From Rubellimicrobium rubrum (GTDB taxonomy: Bacteria > Pseudomonadota > Alphaproteobacteria > Rhodobacterales > Rhodobacteraceae), in NCBI RefSeq assembly GCF_006152115.1, contig NZ_VDFU01000001.1, forward strand, positions 124,001-188,000: a stretch of 64,000 nt of DNA, read 5' to 3'. Positions within the stretch are counted from its first letter, which is position 1; each line of letters begins with the position of its first letter. A program made the position numbers and the translations under genes. Below, in pieces: positions 18,665-26,776 of this stretch. Under the pieces are notes generated by a model. That model searched no databases. It saw only the letters and a program-made list of their open reading frames with translations, and was not told the DNA's origin.

Positions 18665-19213
18665 TTGGCTGCATCCATCTGTGTCTATTGCGGCTCGCGC
18701 GATGGCCGCGATCCCGCCCACGCCCTGGCGGCCGAAGCTGCCGGACGCATGATCGCCGCGAATGGCTGGGATCTCGTCTATGGGGCGGGCGACGTGGGGC
18801 TCATGGGCCGGGTTGCCCGGGCGCATCAGGCAGTTGGTGGGCGGGCGCTGGGCGTCATCCCTGACCACCTCTTCCCGCGCGAGGTGGCCAAGCGCGATCT
18901 TGACCGCCTGGTGGTCACCGAGACCATGCACGAACGCAAGAAGGTCATGTTCATGAACGCCGACGCGATCGTGGTCCTGCCGGGGGGCGCCGGGTCGCTG
19001 GACGAGTTCTTCGAGGTGCTGACGTGGCGGCAGATCGGCCTGCACGCCAAGCCGATCTTCCTTCTGAACACGGGCGGCTACTGGGAGCCGCTCCGCGCCC
19101 TGCTGGATCATGTAGTGGCCGAGGGCTTTGCCGACCAGTCGTTGCAGACCTTCGCCACCTTTGTCGCCGACGTGGACGCCCTGGAGGGCGCCCTTCGCGG
19201 GGCGCTGGCCTAG
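18665..19213 (+). CDS. LOG family protein (nucleotide phosphoribohydrolase-like)
   Basis: 182 residues with the Rossmann-like LOG fold. It starts with ICVYCGSRDGRDP and has GAGDVGLMG and PGGAGSLDEFFEVLTWRQIG, the version here of the family motif P-G-G-x-G-T-x-x-E; the Thr is Ser and the Glu is shifted to DE. LOG proteins hydrolyse nucleoside 5'-monophosphates to free base and ribose-5-P. The start is TTG with GGAG 7 bases upstream; no in-frame ATG is available. It converges with the next gene, overlapping at the stop codons. Confidence 0.82.
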   Translation: MAASICVYCGSRDGRDPAHALAAEAAGRMIAANGWDLVYGAGDVGLMGRVARAHQAVGGRALGVIPDHLFPREVAKRDLDRLVVTETMHERKKVMFMNADAIVVLPGGAGSLDEFFEVLTWRQIGLHAKPIFLLNTGGYWEPLRALLDHVVAEGFADQSLQTFATFVADVDALEGALRGALA

Positions 19214-19641
19214 GCGCCGGCCAGTTCCTGGCTCACTATACGCTCAATCTGGTCCACGGGATGCCCGGTCAGGGTCTTGTGGACCTCGGCCACCACGCGG
19301 TCGGTGACCTCCTTGTGCAGCTTGTTCCGCAGGGTCCCGATGTGGTTCGGCCCGGCCACGAGCACGAGCTTGTCGAACTTGCCCTGGTGGGCCGACTTGT
19401 AGAGCTGCTCCGCCAGATCATCCACGAAGCGGTGCTCGTCCGAGCGGTGGGTGTCGGATGTCGATCCCGTGGCGGGCTCGGTCCGCCTCACGCCACGCGC
19501 GACGTTCTCGTCCGGGACCTCGGCGTTCTCCTCCTTGCGGACGATCCGGAGATTGGGGTCCTGCCCGTCCGTGATGTTCTCGAAGATCATGGCCTTGGTG
19601 CCGTCGATGACCAGGACCCAGGTGCCGTTCTCAAGCTGCAT
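19210..19641 (-). CDS. Host attachment family protein
   Basis: 143 residues. The start NGTWVLVIDGTKAMIFEN, the middle DEHRFVDDLAEQLYKSAHQG and KLVLVAGPNHIGTLRNKLH match the Host_attach family (PF10116), named after an Agrobacterium attachment gene. The fold resembles the eRF1/peptidyl-tRNA hydrolase-like group, and biochemical function is unknown. ATG 19641 is preceded by GGGAAGCGAG. It lies downstream of sodB in the same direction, about 110 bases away, separated by a hairpin. Confidence 0.8.
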   Translation of the reverse strand: MQLENGTWVLVIDGTKAMIFENITDGQDPNLRIVRKEENAEVPDENVARGVRRTEPATGSTSDTHRSDEHRFVDDLAEQLYKSAHQGKFDKLVLVAGPNHIGTLRNKLHKEVTDRVVAEVHKTLTGHPVDQIERIVSQELAGA

Positions 19642-19702
19642 CTCGCTTCCCTCCGTTAGGCGGGAAGGAAACCGGTCGGGGCGTGGCCCGGTTCCGAAAT
19701 GC

Positions 19703-19732
19703 GACGGCCCGGCAGTTCCCCGCCGGCCCGTC
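19703..19732 (-). terminator. Hairpin downstream of sodB
   Basis: Two 11-base arms, GACGGCCCGGC and GCCGGCCCGTC, pair with one mismatch across an 8-base loop. On the minus strand the stem is followed by GCATTTCGG, a poor T-run. It probably terminates or protects the sodB transcript. Confidence 0.5.
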
Positions 19733-19753
19733 GTCATGCCGCGAGCGGCCGCC

Positions 19754-20353
19754 TTACATGCGCGAGGCGACATTCTCCCAGTTGACCAAGTTGTCGAGGA
19801 AGTTGGTCAGATAGGCCGGACGCTTGTTGCGGAAGTCGATGTAGTAGGAGTGCTCCCACACGTCACAGCCTAGGAGAGCGGTCTGCCCAACGCAGAGCGG
19901 GTTCACCCCGTTCTCGGTCTTGGTGATCTTGAGGCTGCCGTCCGTGTCCTTGACCAGCCACACCCAGCCCGAGCCGAACTGGCCCACACCCTGCGTGTTG
20001 AACTGCGTCTTGAAGTCCTGGACCGAGCCGAAGGCCTCGGTGATCGCGCGCTCCACCTCTCCGGGGATGCGGCTCTCGCCGGGGGTCATCATCTGCCAGA
20101 ACTCGTTGTGGTTCCACAGCTGGCTGATGTTGTTGAAGATCCCGTTCTGGGCCACGGCGCCGGGCTGGTAGGTGCCCGTGATGATCTCCTCGAGCGACTT
20201 GTTCTCCCACTCGGTCCCGGCAATCAGCTTGTTGCCGTTGTCCACATAGGCCTTGTGGTGCAGGTCGTGGTGGAACTCGAGGGTTTCGCGGGACATGCCC
20301 TTCGCTTCAAGCGCATCGTGGGGATAGGGCAGGTCGGGAAGGCTGAAGGCCAT
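19754..20353 (-). CDS. sodB: Superoxide dismutase (Fe/Mn family)
   Basis: 199 residues, full length. It begins AFSLPDLPYPHDALEAKGMS and carries the metal ligands in HHDLHHKAYVDN, WNHNEFW and DVWEHSYYIDF (His, His, Asp, His). The enzyme dismutates superoxide in the cytoplasm. The GMSRETLEFHHDLHH context and Gln-containing VGQFGSGW segment are closest to iron-type SODs of alphaproteobacteria, but metal choice is not certain from sequence. The start has AAGGAG upstream. Confidence 0.94.
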   Translation of the reverse strand: MAFSLPDLPYPHDALEAKGMSRETLEFHHDLHHKAYVDNGNKLIAGTEWENKSLEEIITGTYQPGAVAQNGIFNNISQLWNHNEFWQMMTPGESRIPGEVERAITEAFGSVQDFKTQFNTQGVGQFGSGWVWLVKDTDGSLKITKTENGVNPLCVGQTALLGCDVWEHSYYIDFRNKRPAYLTNFLDNLVNWENVASRM

Positions 20354-20484
20354 GGCGCGGCTCCTTGTTGTTCGGGCGCCGAAACGGCGCGCGACATAAC
20401 AAGGCGCACGGAGCCGTGAGGTCAAGGGCCGGGGAGCGTAGCCCGAAATACGCCAGCGCCCAAGCGGCGCCATCCAACGCAGAT

Positions 20485-20541
20485 GGCCCTCGCGGCCGCT
20501 TGCCAGCGGACGGCGAGGGCCGGCCCGGTCATCGCCGGGCC
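20485..20541. repeat. Tandem GC-rich inverted repeats upstream of sodB
   Basis: Two adjacent dyads. GGCCCTCGC (20485-20493) pairs with GCGAGGGCC (20513-20521), and GGCCCGG (20522-20528) pairs with CCGGGCC (20535-20541). They lie in the 323-base gap between soxG and sodB (20354-20676). The remainder of that gap contains no ORF that I can support; it includes an AT-richer stretch at about 20575-20625 that could hold the sodB promoter. Confidence 0.55.
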
Positions 20542-20676
20542 TGAAGGGCCGGGATCGCCGGCCGGATCAGTGCTCTGTCTGAGTAAGATATTTGTATCAA
20601 ACTTAGCAGGAATCTGCAACGGCGCAGAGTAACCGCTCGGCCAGAAATGGCCGATCCGGTCCTACTCTGGCTGGTG

Positions 20677-21195
20677 TCAAAAGTGACCCACGGCTCCGTC
20701 GGCTGCCGATTGCCGGAGCAGGGCAACAGCATAATCCGCCACGGATCGGAAGCAGATCACCCGAGCGCCTTCGCCTTCCAGCCAGAAGGCGGCAGCAAGC
20801 TGGCCGAGGCGGCTGCGCCGGAACAGGCCGGGCCCGAAGACGTCCGGATGCAAGTCGGCGGGAGACAGCTTGGCCAGCACCTCGCGGGCGTCGGGGCCTT
20901 CGATACGAACGCAGACCCGCATATCGGATACGTCGGTCACTAGGTGATGCAGCCCCGCCAGGTCCGTCGCGAGCCGATCCACTGCCAGCGCCACCTCGCT
21001 CCGTGGCACGAAGATCAGCAGCTCGTCGGGCGACATCCAGGCCACCCCCCGCTGGGAGGTTCCTTCGATGCGAAGGCGTTCGGGGAACGCCGTCCCGGTC
21101 AGGCCCACCACGGCCGCCCGCACCCGCTCATCGCCGTGGTCGCCACGTAGGCCGATCATGCCCAGCGGCTCGGCCAAGGTCACCGCGTCAGCCAT
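20677..21195 (-). CDS. soxG: Sarcosine oxidase gamma subunit
   Basis: 172 residues. It contains the SoxG-like run GVAWMSPDELLIFVPR followed by DVSDMRVCVRIEGPDAREVLAKLSP, DLHPDVFGPG, and a C-terminal FRSVADYAVALLRQSA. It is the smallest-information subunit of the heterotetrameric sarcosine oxidase and resembles the aminomethyltransferase fold. Its ATG overlaps the 3' end of soxA by 8 bases. It is the last gene of soxB-x-soxD-soxA-soxG. Confidence 0.88.
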   Translation of the reverse strand: MADAVTLAEPLGMIGLRGDHGDERVRAAVVGLTGTAFPERLRIEGTSQRGVAWMSPDELLIFVPRSEVALAVDRLATDLAGLHHLVTDVSDMRVCVRIEGPDAREVLAKLSPADLHPDVFGPGLFRRSRLGQLAAAFWLEGEGARVICFRSVADYAVALLRQSAADGAVGHF

Positions 21196-24166
21196 TCAGC
21201 TTGTCTCCCGCCTTGTCGTAAAGGACCGGGTCGACGATCCGGGCCTCGATGGGCTGGCCGCCCTTGTTCGACACCTGCACCACCTGCCCCATGCGCTCGG
21301 GGCCGTTCTCGATCAAAGCCATGGCGATGCCGCGATCCAGGGTGGCCGAGAAGTAGGTCGAGGTGACCCGGCCCTCGGCGTTGCGCTGGCCGTTCGCGTT
21401 CTCCCCATGCCCGAGGACATAGGCCCCCTCGGGCAACACGGATCGGTTGAGAGGCTCAAGGCCAACTAGCTTCCAGCGATGCCCGCCGGCCATGTGGGAC
21501 CGCTCCTGCGCGCGCTTGCCCAGGAAATCAGGCTTCTTCTTGGAAACGGCCCAGCCAAGGTTCAGGTCCTGCGGAATGACGGTGCCGTCCGTCTCCTCGC
21601 CGATCATGATGTAACCCTTTTCGGCCCGCAGCACGTGCATGGCCTCAGTGCCATAGGGCGTGATGCCCCATTCGGTCCCGGCCTGCATCAGCGCCTCCCA
21701 GAGCGCGAGGCCCTGGTTGGCCGGCACTGCGACCTCGAAGGACAACTCGCCCGAAAAACTGATGCGGTGCACGCGCGCGTCGAACCCGCCGAGCTTGCCT
21801 TCGGCGAAGGCCATGAAGGGCAGCGCCTCCCTGGACAGGTCCATTCCGCCCAGCTTGGATAGCACGTCCCGCGCGCGCGGCCCGGCAACGGCGATCTGCG
21901 CCCACTGCTCGGTCAGGTTGGCGACATAGACCTTCCAATCGTGCCATTCCGTCTGGAGCCAGTCCTCCATATGGGCGTGGATGCGATCCGCGCCCCCGGT
22001 GGTCGTGTGGCAAAGCCAGCTATCCTCAGACAGCCGGATGACCACGCCGTCGTCGGACAGGAACCCGTTCTCGGTACACATCAGGCCGTAGCGGCACTTG
22101 CCCACGGGAAGGCTGCTCATGACGTTGGTGTACATCATGTCAAGGAAGCGGCCTGCGTCCGGTCCCTTCACAACGATCTTGCCAAGGGTCGAGGCGTCGA
22201 GGAGCCCCACCCCGTTCCTTACAGCCAGCACCTCGCGATTCATCGCGGCGTGGACATGCTCGCCGGGACGGATGTAAGCGAAGGGACGCCGCCACAGACC
22301 CACCGGTTCCCAAGTCGCGCCGTGGCGCTGATGCCATTCATGGATGGCAGTCCGGCGGACAGGCTGGAACAGGTGCTCCTTGGCGACGCCCCCGATCGTA
22401 CCCAGCGTCAGCGGCGTGTAAGGCGGACGGAACGTCGTCGTCCCCACCTGCGGGATCGGCACATGCAGGGCGTTCGACAGCACCGCGAGCCCATTAATGT
22501 TCGACAGCTTGCCCTGATCGGTCGCCATGCCAAGTGTCGTGTAGCGCTTGGCGTGCTCAACTGACTGGAAGCCCTCGCGGGCGGCCAGTTCCACGTCCGA
22601 CACCTTCACGTCGTTCTGGAAGTCGAGCCACATCTTGCGCTTGAGCGCCGTCTTGGCGCCTTGAGGCATGATCCAGACGGGCAGGAACGGCCCCTCCTCC
22701 GCGTCGTGCGCGAGGATCTCCGGTGCGTCGGCACCCACCGCCGCCGCCCCGGCCCGAGCGCCAGAGCCGATCACGGCAGCCGTCCTCAGTTCGCCCACGA
22801 CCGATCCGGCCGGCAGGACGATGGGGGATCCGTTATGGTTGCGGGGCGGCCGCTTGGGATCGGGGAGGAACATCGCCCGGTCGTCGTCCCAGGACAGTCC
22901 GCCGCCGCAATGCGACCACAGGTGGACGGATGGCGTCCAACCACCGGACATGGCAACGGCGTCGCAGAAGATCTCCTCGATCGGGGAGCCTTCACCGGAC
23001 AGGGCGCAAAGCTTCACGCCGGATACCCTGCGGCGTCCGGTGACCTTGGCGATCCCTCGCCCGGCCTCGATCCGGATGCCCAGATCACGCGCCTGCCGTA
23101 CCAACTCGCCGTCCGGACGCGGCCGGGCGTCCACGATGGCAGGCACGATCAGCCCGGCGCGGTGGATCGCCAGCGCCGTGCGATAGGCGTCGTCGTTGTT
23201 GGTCACGACCACGACACGGTCGCCGATGCTGACGCCCCAGTTCACAAGATAGTCCCGCATGGCCGAGGCCAGCATGACGCCGGGCACGTCATTGCCGGCG
23301 AAGGCGAGCGGCCGTTCGATAGCCCCATTCGCCGCGATGACCTTGCCGGCCCGGATGCGCCACAGCCGCTGACGCGGCCCCGCCCCTTCCAACTGCTCGG
23401 CGGCCAGGACGTAGCCGTGGTCGAATACGCCGCTCACCTGCGCGTTCAGCCGCAGGCGGACGTTGGGCATGGACCGCAACGCACGGACTGTCCGGTCAAC
23501 CCAGTGAGAGGCGGGCGTGCCGTCGATCTCGGGCTCATCGATGACGGCCCGGCCGCCCCAGCAGGGGCTCTGCTCCATCAGCAGCACACGCTGACCTGAC
23601 TGCGCGGCAGCCCATGCCGCAGAAAGGCCGGCCACGCCGCCGCCCGCGATCAGCACGTCCACATGGACGTTGAAATGCTCGTAGGTGTCGGGGTCGCGCC
23701 CCTGCGGCACCCGCCCCAAGCCCGCCGACTTGCGGATGACCGGTTCGTAGACATGTTTCCAGAAGGCGCGCGGCCACATGAAGGTCTTGTAGTAGAAGCC
23801 GGCCGGGAGGAACCGGCCCAGCGCGTCGTTCAGCACGCCCACGTCGATGTCGAGGCTCGGGAAGCGGTTCTGGCTCAGCGCCGTCATTCCGTCCTTGAGC
23901 GGCGTCACCGTCGCCCGATGGTTGGGCTCCACTCGATCACCGGCCCCGAGGTTCACGAGGCCATTCGGCTCCTCGTGGCCCGAGGCGACGAAGCCACGCG
24001 GGCGGTGGTACTTGAAGCTGCGCCCCACCAGCATCTGGCCGTTGGCCAGCAGCGCCGAAGCCAGCGTGTCGCCCTCGTACCCCTGGTACGGGTGTCCGTC
24101 GAAGGAAAAGCGGAGCGGGCGCGAACGGTCGATCAGCCGTCCGCCGCGATGCAGACGCGTGCTCAT
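21188..24166 (-). CDS. soxA: Sarcosine oxidase alpha subunit
   Basis: 992 residues. The N-terminal ferredoxin-like domain (about 10-110) is followed by an NAD-binding Rossmann fold with GGGVAGLSAAWAAAQSGQ from about 175, and a C-terminal GcvT-like folate-binding domain (about 600-990). SoxA with SoxB, SoxD and SoxG oxidises sarcosine to glycine, H2O2 and a one-carbon unit transferred to tetrahydrofolate as 5,10-methylene-THF. The start overlaps the soxD stop by 4 bases. Confidence 0.96.
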   Translation of the reverse strand: MSTRLHRGGRLIDRSRPLRFSFDGHPYQGYEGDTLASALLANGQMLVGRSFKYHRPRGFVASGHEEPNGLVNLGAGDRVEPNHRATVTPLKDGMTALSQNRFPSLDIDVGVLNDALGRFLPAGFYYKTFMWPRAFWKHVYEPVIRKSAGLGRVPQGRDPDTYEHFNVHVDVLIAGGGVAGLSAAWAAAQSGQRVLLMEQSPCWGGRAVIDEPEIDGTPASHWVDRTVRALRSMPNVRLRLNAQVSGVFDHGYVLAAEQLEGAGPRQRLWRIRAGKVIAANGAIERPLAFAGNDVPGVMLASAMRDYLVNWGVSIGDRVVVVTNNDDAYRTALAIHRAGLIVPAIVDARPRPDGELVRQARDLGIRIEAGRGIAKVTGRRRVSGVKLCALSGEGSPIEEIFCDAVAMSGGWTPSVHLWSHCGGGLSWDDDRAMFLPDPKRPPRNHNGSPIVLPAGSVVGELRTAAVIGSGARAGAAAVGADAPEILAHDAEEGPFLPVWIMPQGAKTALKRKMWLDFQNDVKVSDVELAAREGFQSVEHAKRYTTLGMATDQGKLSNINGLAVLSNALHVPIPQVGTTTFRPPYTPLTLGTIGGVAKEHLFQPVRRTAIHEWHQRHGATWEPVGLWRRPFAYIRPGEHVHAAMNREVLAVRNGVGLLDASTLGKIVVKGPDAGRFLDMMYTNVMSSLPVGKCRYGLMCTENGFLSDDGVVIRLSEDSWLCHTTTGGADRIHAHMEDWLQTEWHDWKVYVANLTEQWAQIAVAGPRARDVLSKLGGMDLSREALPFMAFAEGKLGGFDARVHRISFSGELSFEVAVPANQGLALWEALMQAGTEWGITPYGTEAMHVLRAEKGYIMIGEETDGTVIPQDLNLGWAVSKKKPDFLGKRAQERSHMAGGHRWKLVGLEPLNRSVLPEGAYVLGHGENANGQRNAEGRVTSTYFSATLDRGIAMALIENGPERMGQVVQVSNKGGQPIEARIVDPVLYDKAGDKLNG

Positions 24167-24516
24167 TCCACAGCCTCCGGTTCGCCCGGAACGCCGGGCT
24201 CGAATCCCCAGCCGGGTCGCTCCACGCCGGCACGACGGCGGATCTCGTCCGTGGGGGTGGCCAGACTGGCCGGATAGGTTCCGAAGACCTGCATCGTGAC
24301 GGTGTCACGGGCAGCCAGGAACCACTTGCCGCAGCCAAAGGCATGGCGCCAGCGCTCGAGGTGCGGGCCCTTGGGGTTCTGCCGGTGGAACAGATAACCT
24401 TCGAACTCCTCCTCCGAGGAGCCTGGGCCGTGACGCTTCAGATGCGCCTCGCCGCCGGGCAAAAGCTCGGTCTCGTCGGCTTGGACCCCACAATGGGGAC
24501 AGGTGAGGGTCAGCAC
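24163..24516 (-). CDS. soxD: Sarcosine oxidase delta subunit
   Basis: 117 residues. CPHCG at residues 6-10 plus a downstream RHAFGCGKWF provide the Cys/Cys/His/Cys zinc site of SoxD, and ARDTVTMQVFGTYP is the family C-terminal motif. The start is GTG with GAGGAGG upstream. A hairpin with a T-rich tail lies between this gene and the preceding Ala-rich gene, so soxD-soxA-soxG may be partly uncoupled from soxB. Confidence 0.92.
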   Translation of the reverse strand: MLTLTCPHCGVQADETELLPGGEAHLKRHGPGSSEEEFEGYLFHRQNPKGPHLERWRHAFGCGKWFLAARDTVTMQVFGTYPASLATPTDEIRRRAGVERPGWGFEPGVPGEPEAVE

Positions 24517-24540
24517 GTTGCCTCCTCGGGATGTGCGGAA

Positions 24541-24575
24541 ACAAGGAAAGGCCGCGTCCCTTGCGGGAGGCGGCC
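24541..24575 (-). terminator. Terminator-like hairpin inside the sox operon
   Basis: On the minus strand GGCCGCC-TCCC pairs with GGGA-CGCGGCC (GGCCGC at 24550-24555, GCGGCC at 24570-24575 on plus; one central mismatch), followed by TTTCCTTGTTT. It lies after the Ala-rich gene and 25 bases before soxD, where it could reduce read-through. Confidence 0.6.
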
Positions 24576-24648
24576 CGACTGCCCCCGAAGGGACAGCATG
24601 ACGACGGGGCGGCGCGGCGCGCCACCCCGAGAGAAAGTCAGCCCGGCC

Positions 24649-25275
24649 TTACTGGTCGGCGGGGTCGGCGGTGCCGGTCGGCGGCGCGGACTCGCCTTCG
24701 GTCGGAGAGGCTTCTGTCGGCGCGGTCTCGGTGACTCCGCCGGTGTCGCTGGTCTCGTCCGAGCCTGTCGCGGCGTCGGCGGCAGTGTCGGCGGCAGCAT
24801 CGGCGGCATCGGTGGCGCCAGCCGCAGCATCGCCAGCTGTATCGGCCGCACCCGTGGCGGCATCGCCCACTGCGTCGGCGGCACCGGTCGCGGCGTCGCC
24901 AGCAGCATCGGCCGCACCCGTGGCAGCGTCGCCCACCGCGTCGGCGGCACCGGTCGCGGCGTCGCCAGCAGCATCGGCTGCGCCTGTCGCAGCAGCTCCT
25001 GCAGCAGCCCCTGTGGTTGCGGCAGCACCGGTCGCAGCATCGGTGGCCGCTTCGCCAGCGGTGTCGGTCGCGCCTTCAGCTGCCGTGCCTTCGACAGTTT
25101 CCTCAGTGGCGGTGACGCCTGTCGCGTCCTCGCCGGTTGTTGCGACCGTGTTGTCGCCGGCCGACATGAACCACCACAGCAGCAGCAGAACCACGACGAT
25201 CGCGCCGATGATGAAGGCGATCGTGCTGCCCGAGCTGCGCGGCGGCGGCGTTGGAGTGTAGTGCGGATCGGACAT
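24649..25275 (-). CDS. Single-helix membrane protein with 11-residue Ala-rich repeats
   Basis: 208 residues. The cytoplasmic start MSDPHYTPTPPPRSSGS is followed by one helix (about 18-36) and then a very Ala/Thr/Asp/Gly-rich region. Within it are five consecutive 11-residue units of the form AADAxGDAATG (about residues 110-165). The spacing resembles 11-mer repeats of group 3 LEA proteins, but the units are acidic and lack Lys. A Thr/Glu/Pro-rich tail ends the protein. It is not a known sarcosine oxidase subunit, yet it sits between soxB and soxD on the same strand, 82 bases after soxB. I do not recognise a function; a periplasmic or surface spacer is one possibility. Confidence 0.65.
   Translation of the reverse strand: MSDPHYTPTPPPRSSGSTIAFIIGAIVVVLLLLWWFMSAGDNTVATTGEDATGVTATEETVEGTAAEGATDTAGEAATDAATGAAATTGAAAGAAATGAADAAGDAATGAADAVGDAATGAADAAGDAATGAADAVGDAATGAADTAGDAAAGATDAADAAADTAADAATGSDETSDTGGVTETAPTEASPTEGESAPPTGTADPADQ
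24845..24976 (-). repeat. Two tandem 66-bp repeats in the Ala-rich gene
   Basis: Copies at 24845-24910 and 24911-24976 differ at only a few positions. Each 66-bp copy is itself two diverged 33-bp units, matching the 11-residue protein repeat. The frame is kept, so copy number can change without breaking the gene. Confidence 0.85.
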
Positions 25276-25357
25276 GGACGTTGCTCCGTGGATGCGTCTT
25301 GCGACGCCCCAACGAGACCTCCTCGCGGCCGGTTCCCGAAGTCGTGAAGATTATCGG

Positions 25358-26605
25358 TCAATGCGCGACCCCGGCCGCAACGCTTTCGTCGATGAACCGC
25401 CCCTCGCGGAAGCGTTCGAGCCCGAACGATGCTGCCAACGGACCCGGCTCCCCCTTGGCCACCAACTCGGCCATGGCCCAGCCCGATCCGGGGATGGCCT
25501 TGAACCCGCCGGTGCCCCAGCCGCAGTTGATGAAGCAGTTGTCCAGCGGCGTCCGGCTGATGATGGGGGACCGGTCACCCGTCATGTCCACGATGCCGCC
25601 CCACTGCCGCAGCATCTTGAGCCGCGAGATGATGGGAAAGGTTTCGATCAATGCGCGGACCGTTTCCTCGATGTGGTGGAAGGACCCGCGCTGCGTATAG
25701 GCGTTGTAGCCGTCCGTGCCGCCGCCGATCACCATCTCGCCCTTGTCGGACTGGCTCATGTAGCCGTGGACGGTGTTGGCCATGACGACGACGTCCATGC
25801 AGGGCTTGATCGGCTCGGACACCAGGGCCTGCAGGGGCATCGATTCGATGGGCATTCGGAAGCCCCCCATCTCGGCCAGCACCGAGGAATGCCCGGCGAC
25901 GACGATGGCCAGTTTGTCGCAGCCGATCGCGCCCTTGCTGGTCTCCACACCAGACACCTTGCCGTTCGCGGTCAGGACGCCCTTCACCTCGCACTGCTCG
26001 ATGATGTCCATGCCCATGTCGGCGCAGGCGCGGGCATAGCCCCAGGCCACGGCGTCGTGCCGCGCCGTGCCGCCCCTGGCCTGCCACAAGGCGCCCAGCA
26101 CCGGATAGCGCGGCCCCTCGATGTGGATGATGGGACACAATTCCTTGACGCGGGCGGGCGAGATGAACTCCGTCTCCACGCCCTGCAACGCGTTGGCCTC
26201 GGCGGTTCGCTTGTAGCCGCGGACCTCGTGCTGGGTCTGGGCCAGCATCATGACGCCGCGCGGCGAGAACATGACGTTGTAGTTCAGCTCCTGGCTCAGC
26301 GTCTCGTAAAGGCTGCGCGACTTCTCGTAGATCGCGGCCGAGGGATCCTGGAGGTAGTTCGACCGGATGATCGTCGTATTCCGCCCGGTGTTGCCGCCGC
26401 CCAGCCAGCCCTTTTCGATGACCGCGACGTTGCGAATGCCGAAGTTCTTGCCGAGGTAATAGGCCGTGGCGAGCCCGTGCCCGCCGGCCCCTACCACCAC
26501 GACGTCGTATCGCGACTTGGGCGCGGGCGAGGTCCAGGCGCGATCCCAGCCGGAATGGTGCCGAAGCCCTTCACGTGCGAGGGCGAAGACGGAATAGCGA
26601 CGCAT
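25358..26605 (-). CDS. soxB: Sarcosine oxidase beta subunit
   Basis: 415 residues, normal SoxB length. The FAD dinucleotide-binding motif VVGAGGHGLATAYYL is at about 35-50, then WLGGGNTGRNTTIIRSNYL. ARHDAVAWGYAR holds the His expected to bind FMN covalently in heterotetrameric sarcosine oxidases. This subunit performs the oxidation of sarcosine. It is the first gene of the sox group and diverges from ccmI with a 171-base gap containing both promoters. Confidence 0.95.
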   Translation of the reverse strand: MRRYSVFALAREGLRHHSGWDRAWTSPAPKSRYDVVVVGAGGHGLATAYYLGKNFGIRNVAVIEKGWLGGGNTGRNTTIIRSNYLQDPSAAIYEKSRSLYETLSQELNYNVMFSPRGVMMLAQTQHEVRGYKRTAEANALQGVETEFISPARVKELCPIIHIEGPRYPVLGALWQARGGTARHDAVAWGYARACADMGMDIIEQCEVKGVLTANGKVSGVETSKGAIGCDKLAIVVAGHSSVLAEMGGFRMPIESMPLQALVSEPIKPCMDVVVMANTVHGYMSQSDKGEMVIGGGTDGYNAYTQRGSFHHIEETVRALIETFPIISRLKMLRQWGGIVDMTGDRSPIISRTPLDNCFINCGWGTGGFKAIPGSGWAMAELVAKGEPGPLAASFGLERFREGRFIDESVAAGVAH

Positions 26606-26776
26606 CGAAGACTCACCCCCTTGGCGCCCGGGCGGGCCACGGGCTTCTCCTACTAAACCGGGCGAGCCGGGGGAAGCGGCGGCGCTGCGGCACAAAGCCT
26701 CGCGAATGCGACCTTCCGCGTCGGTCGCGCGCCCTCTAGAACGGCGCAACGCCATGGGGGCGCGGGAGACCGGGAA

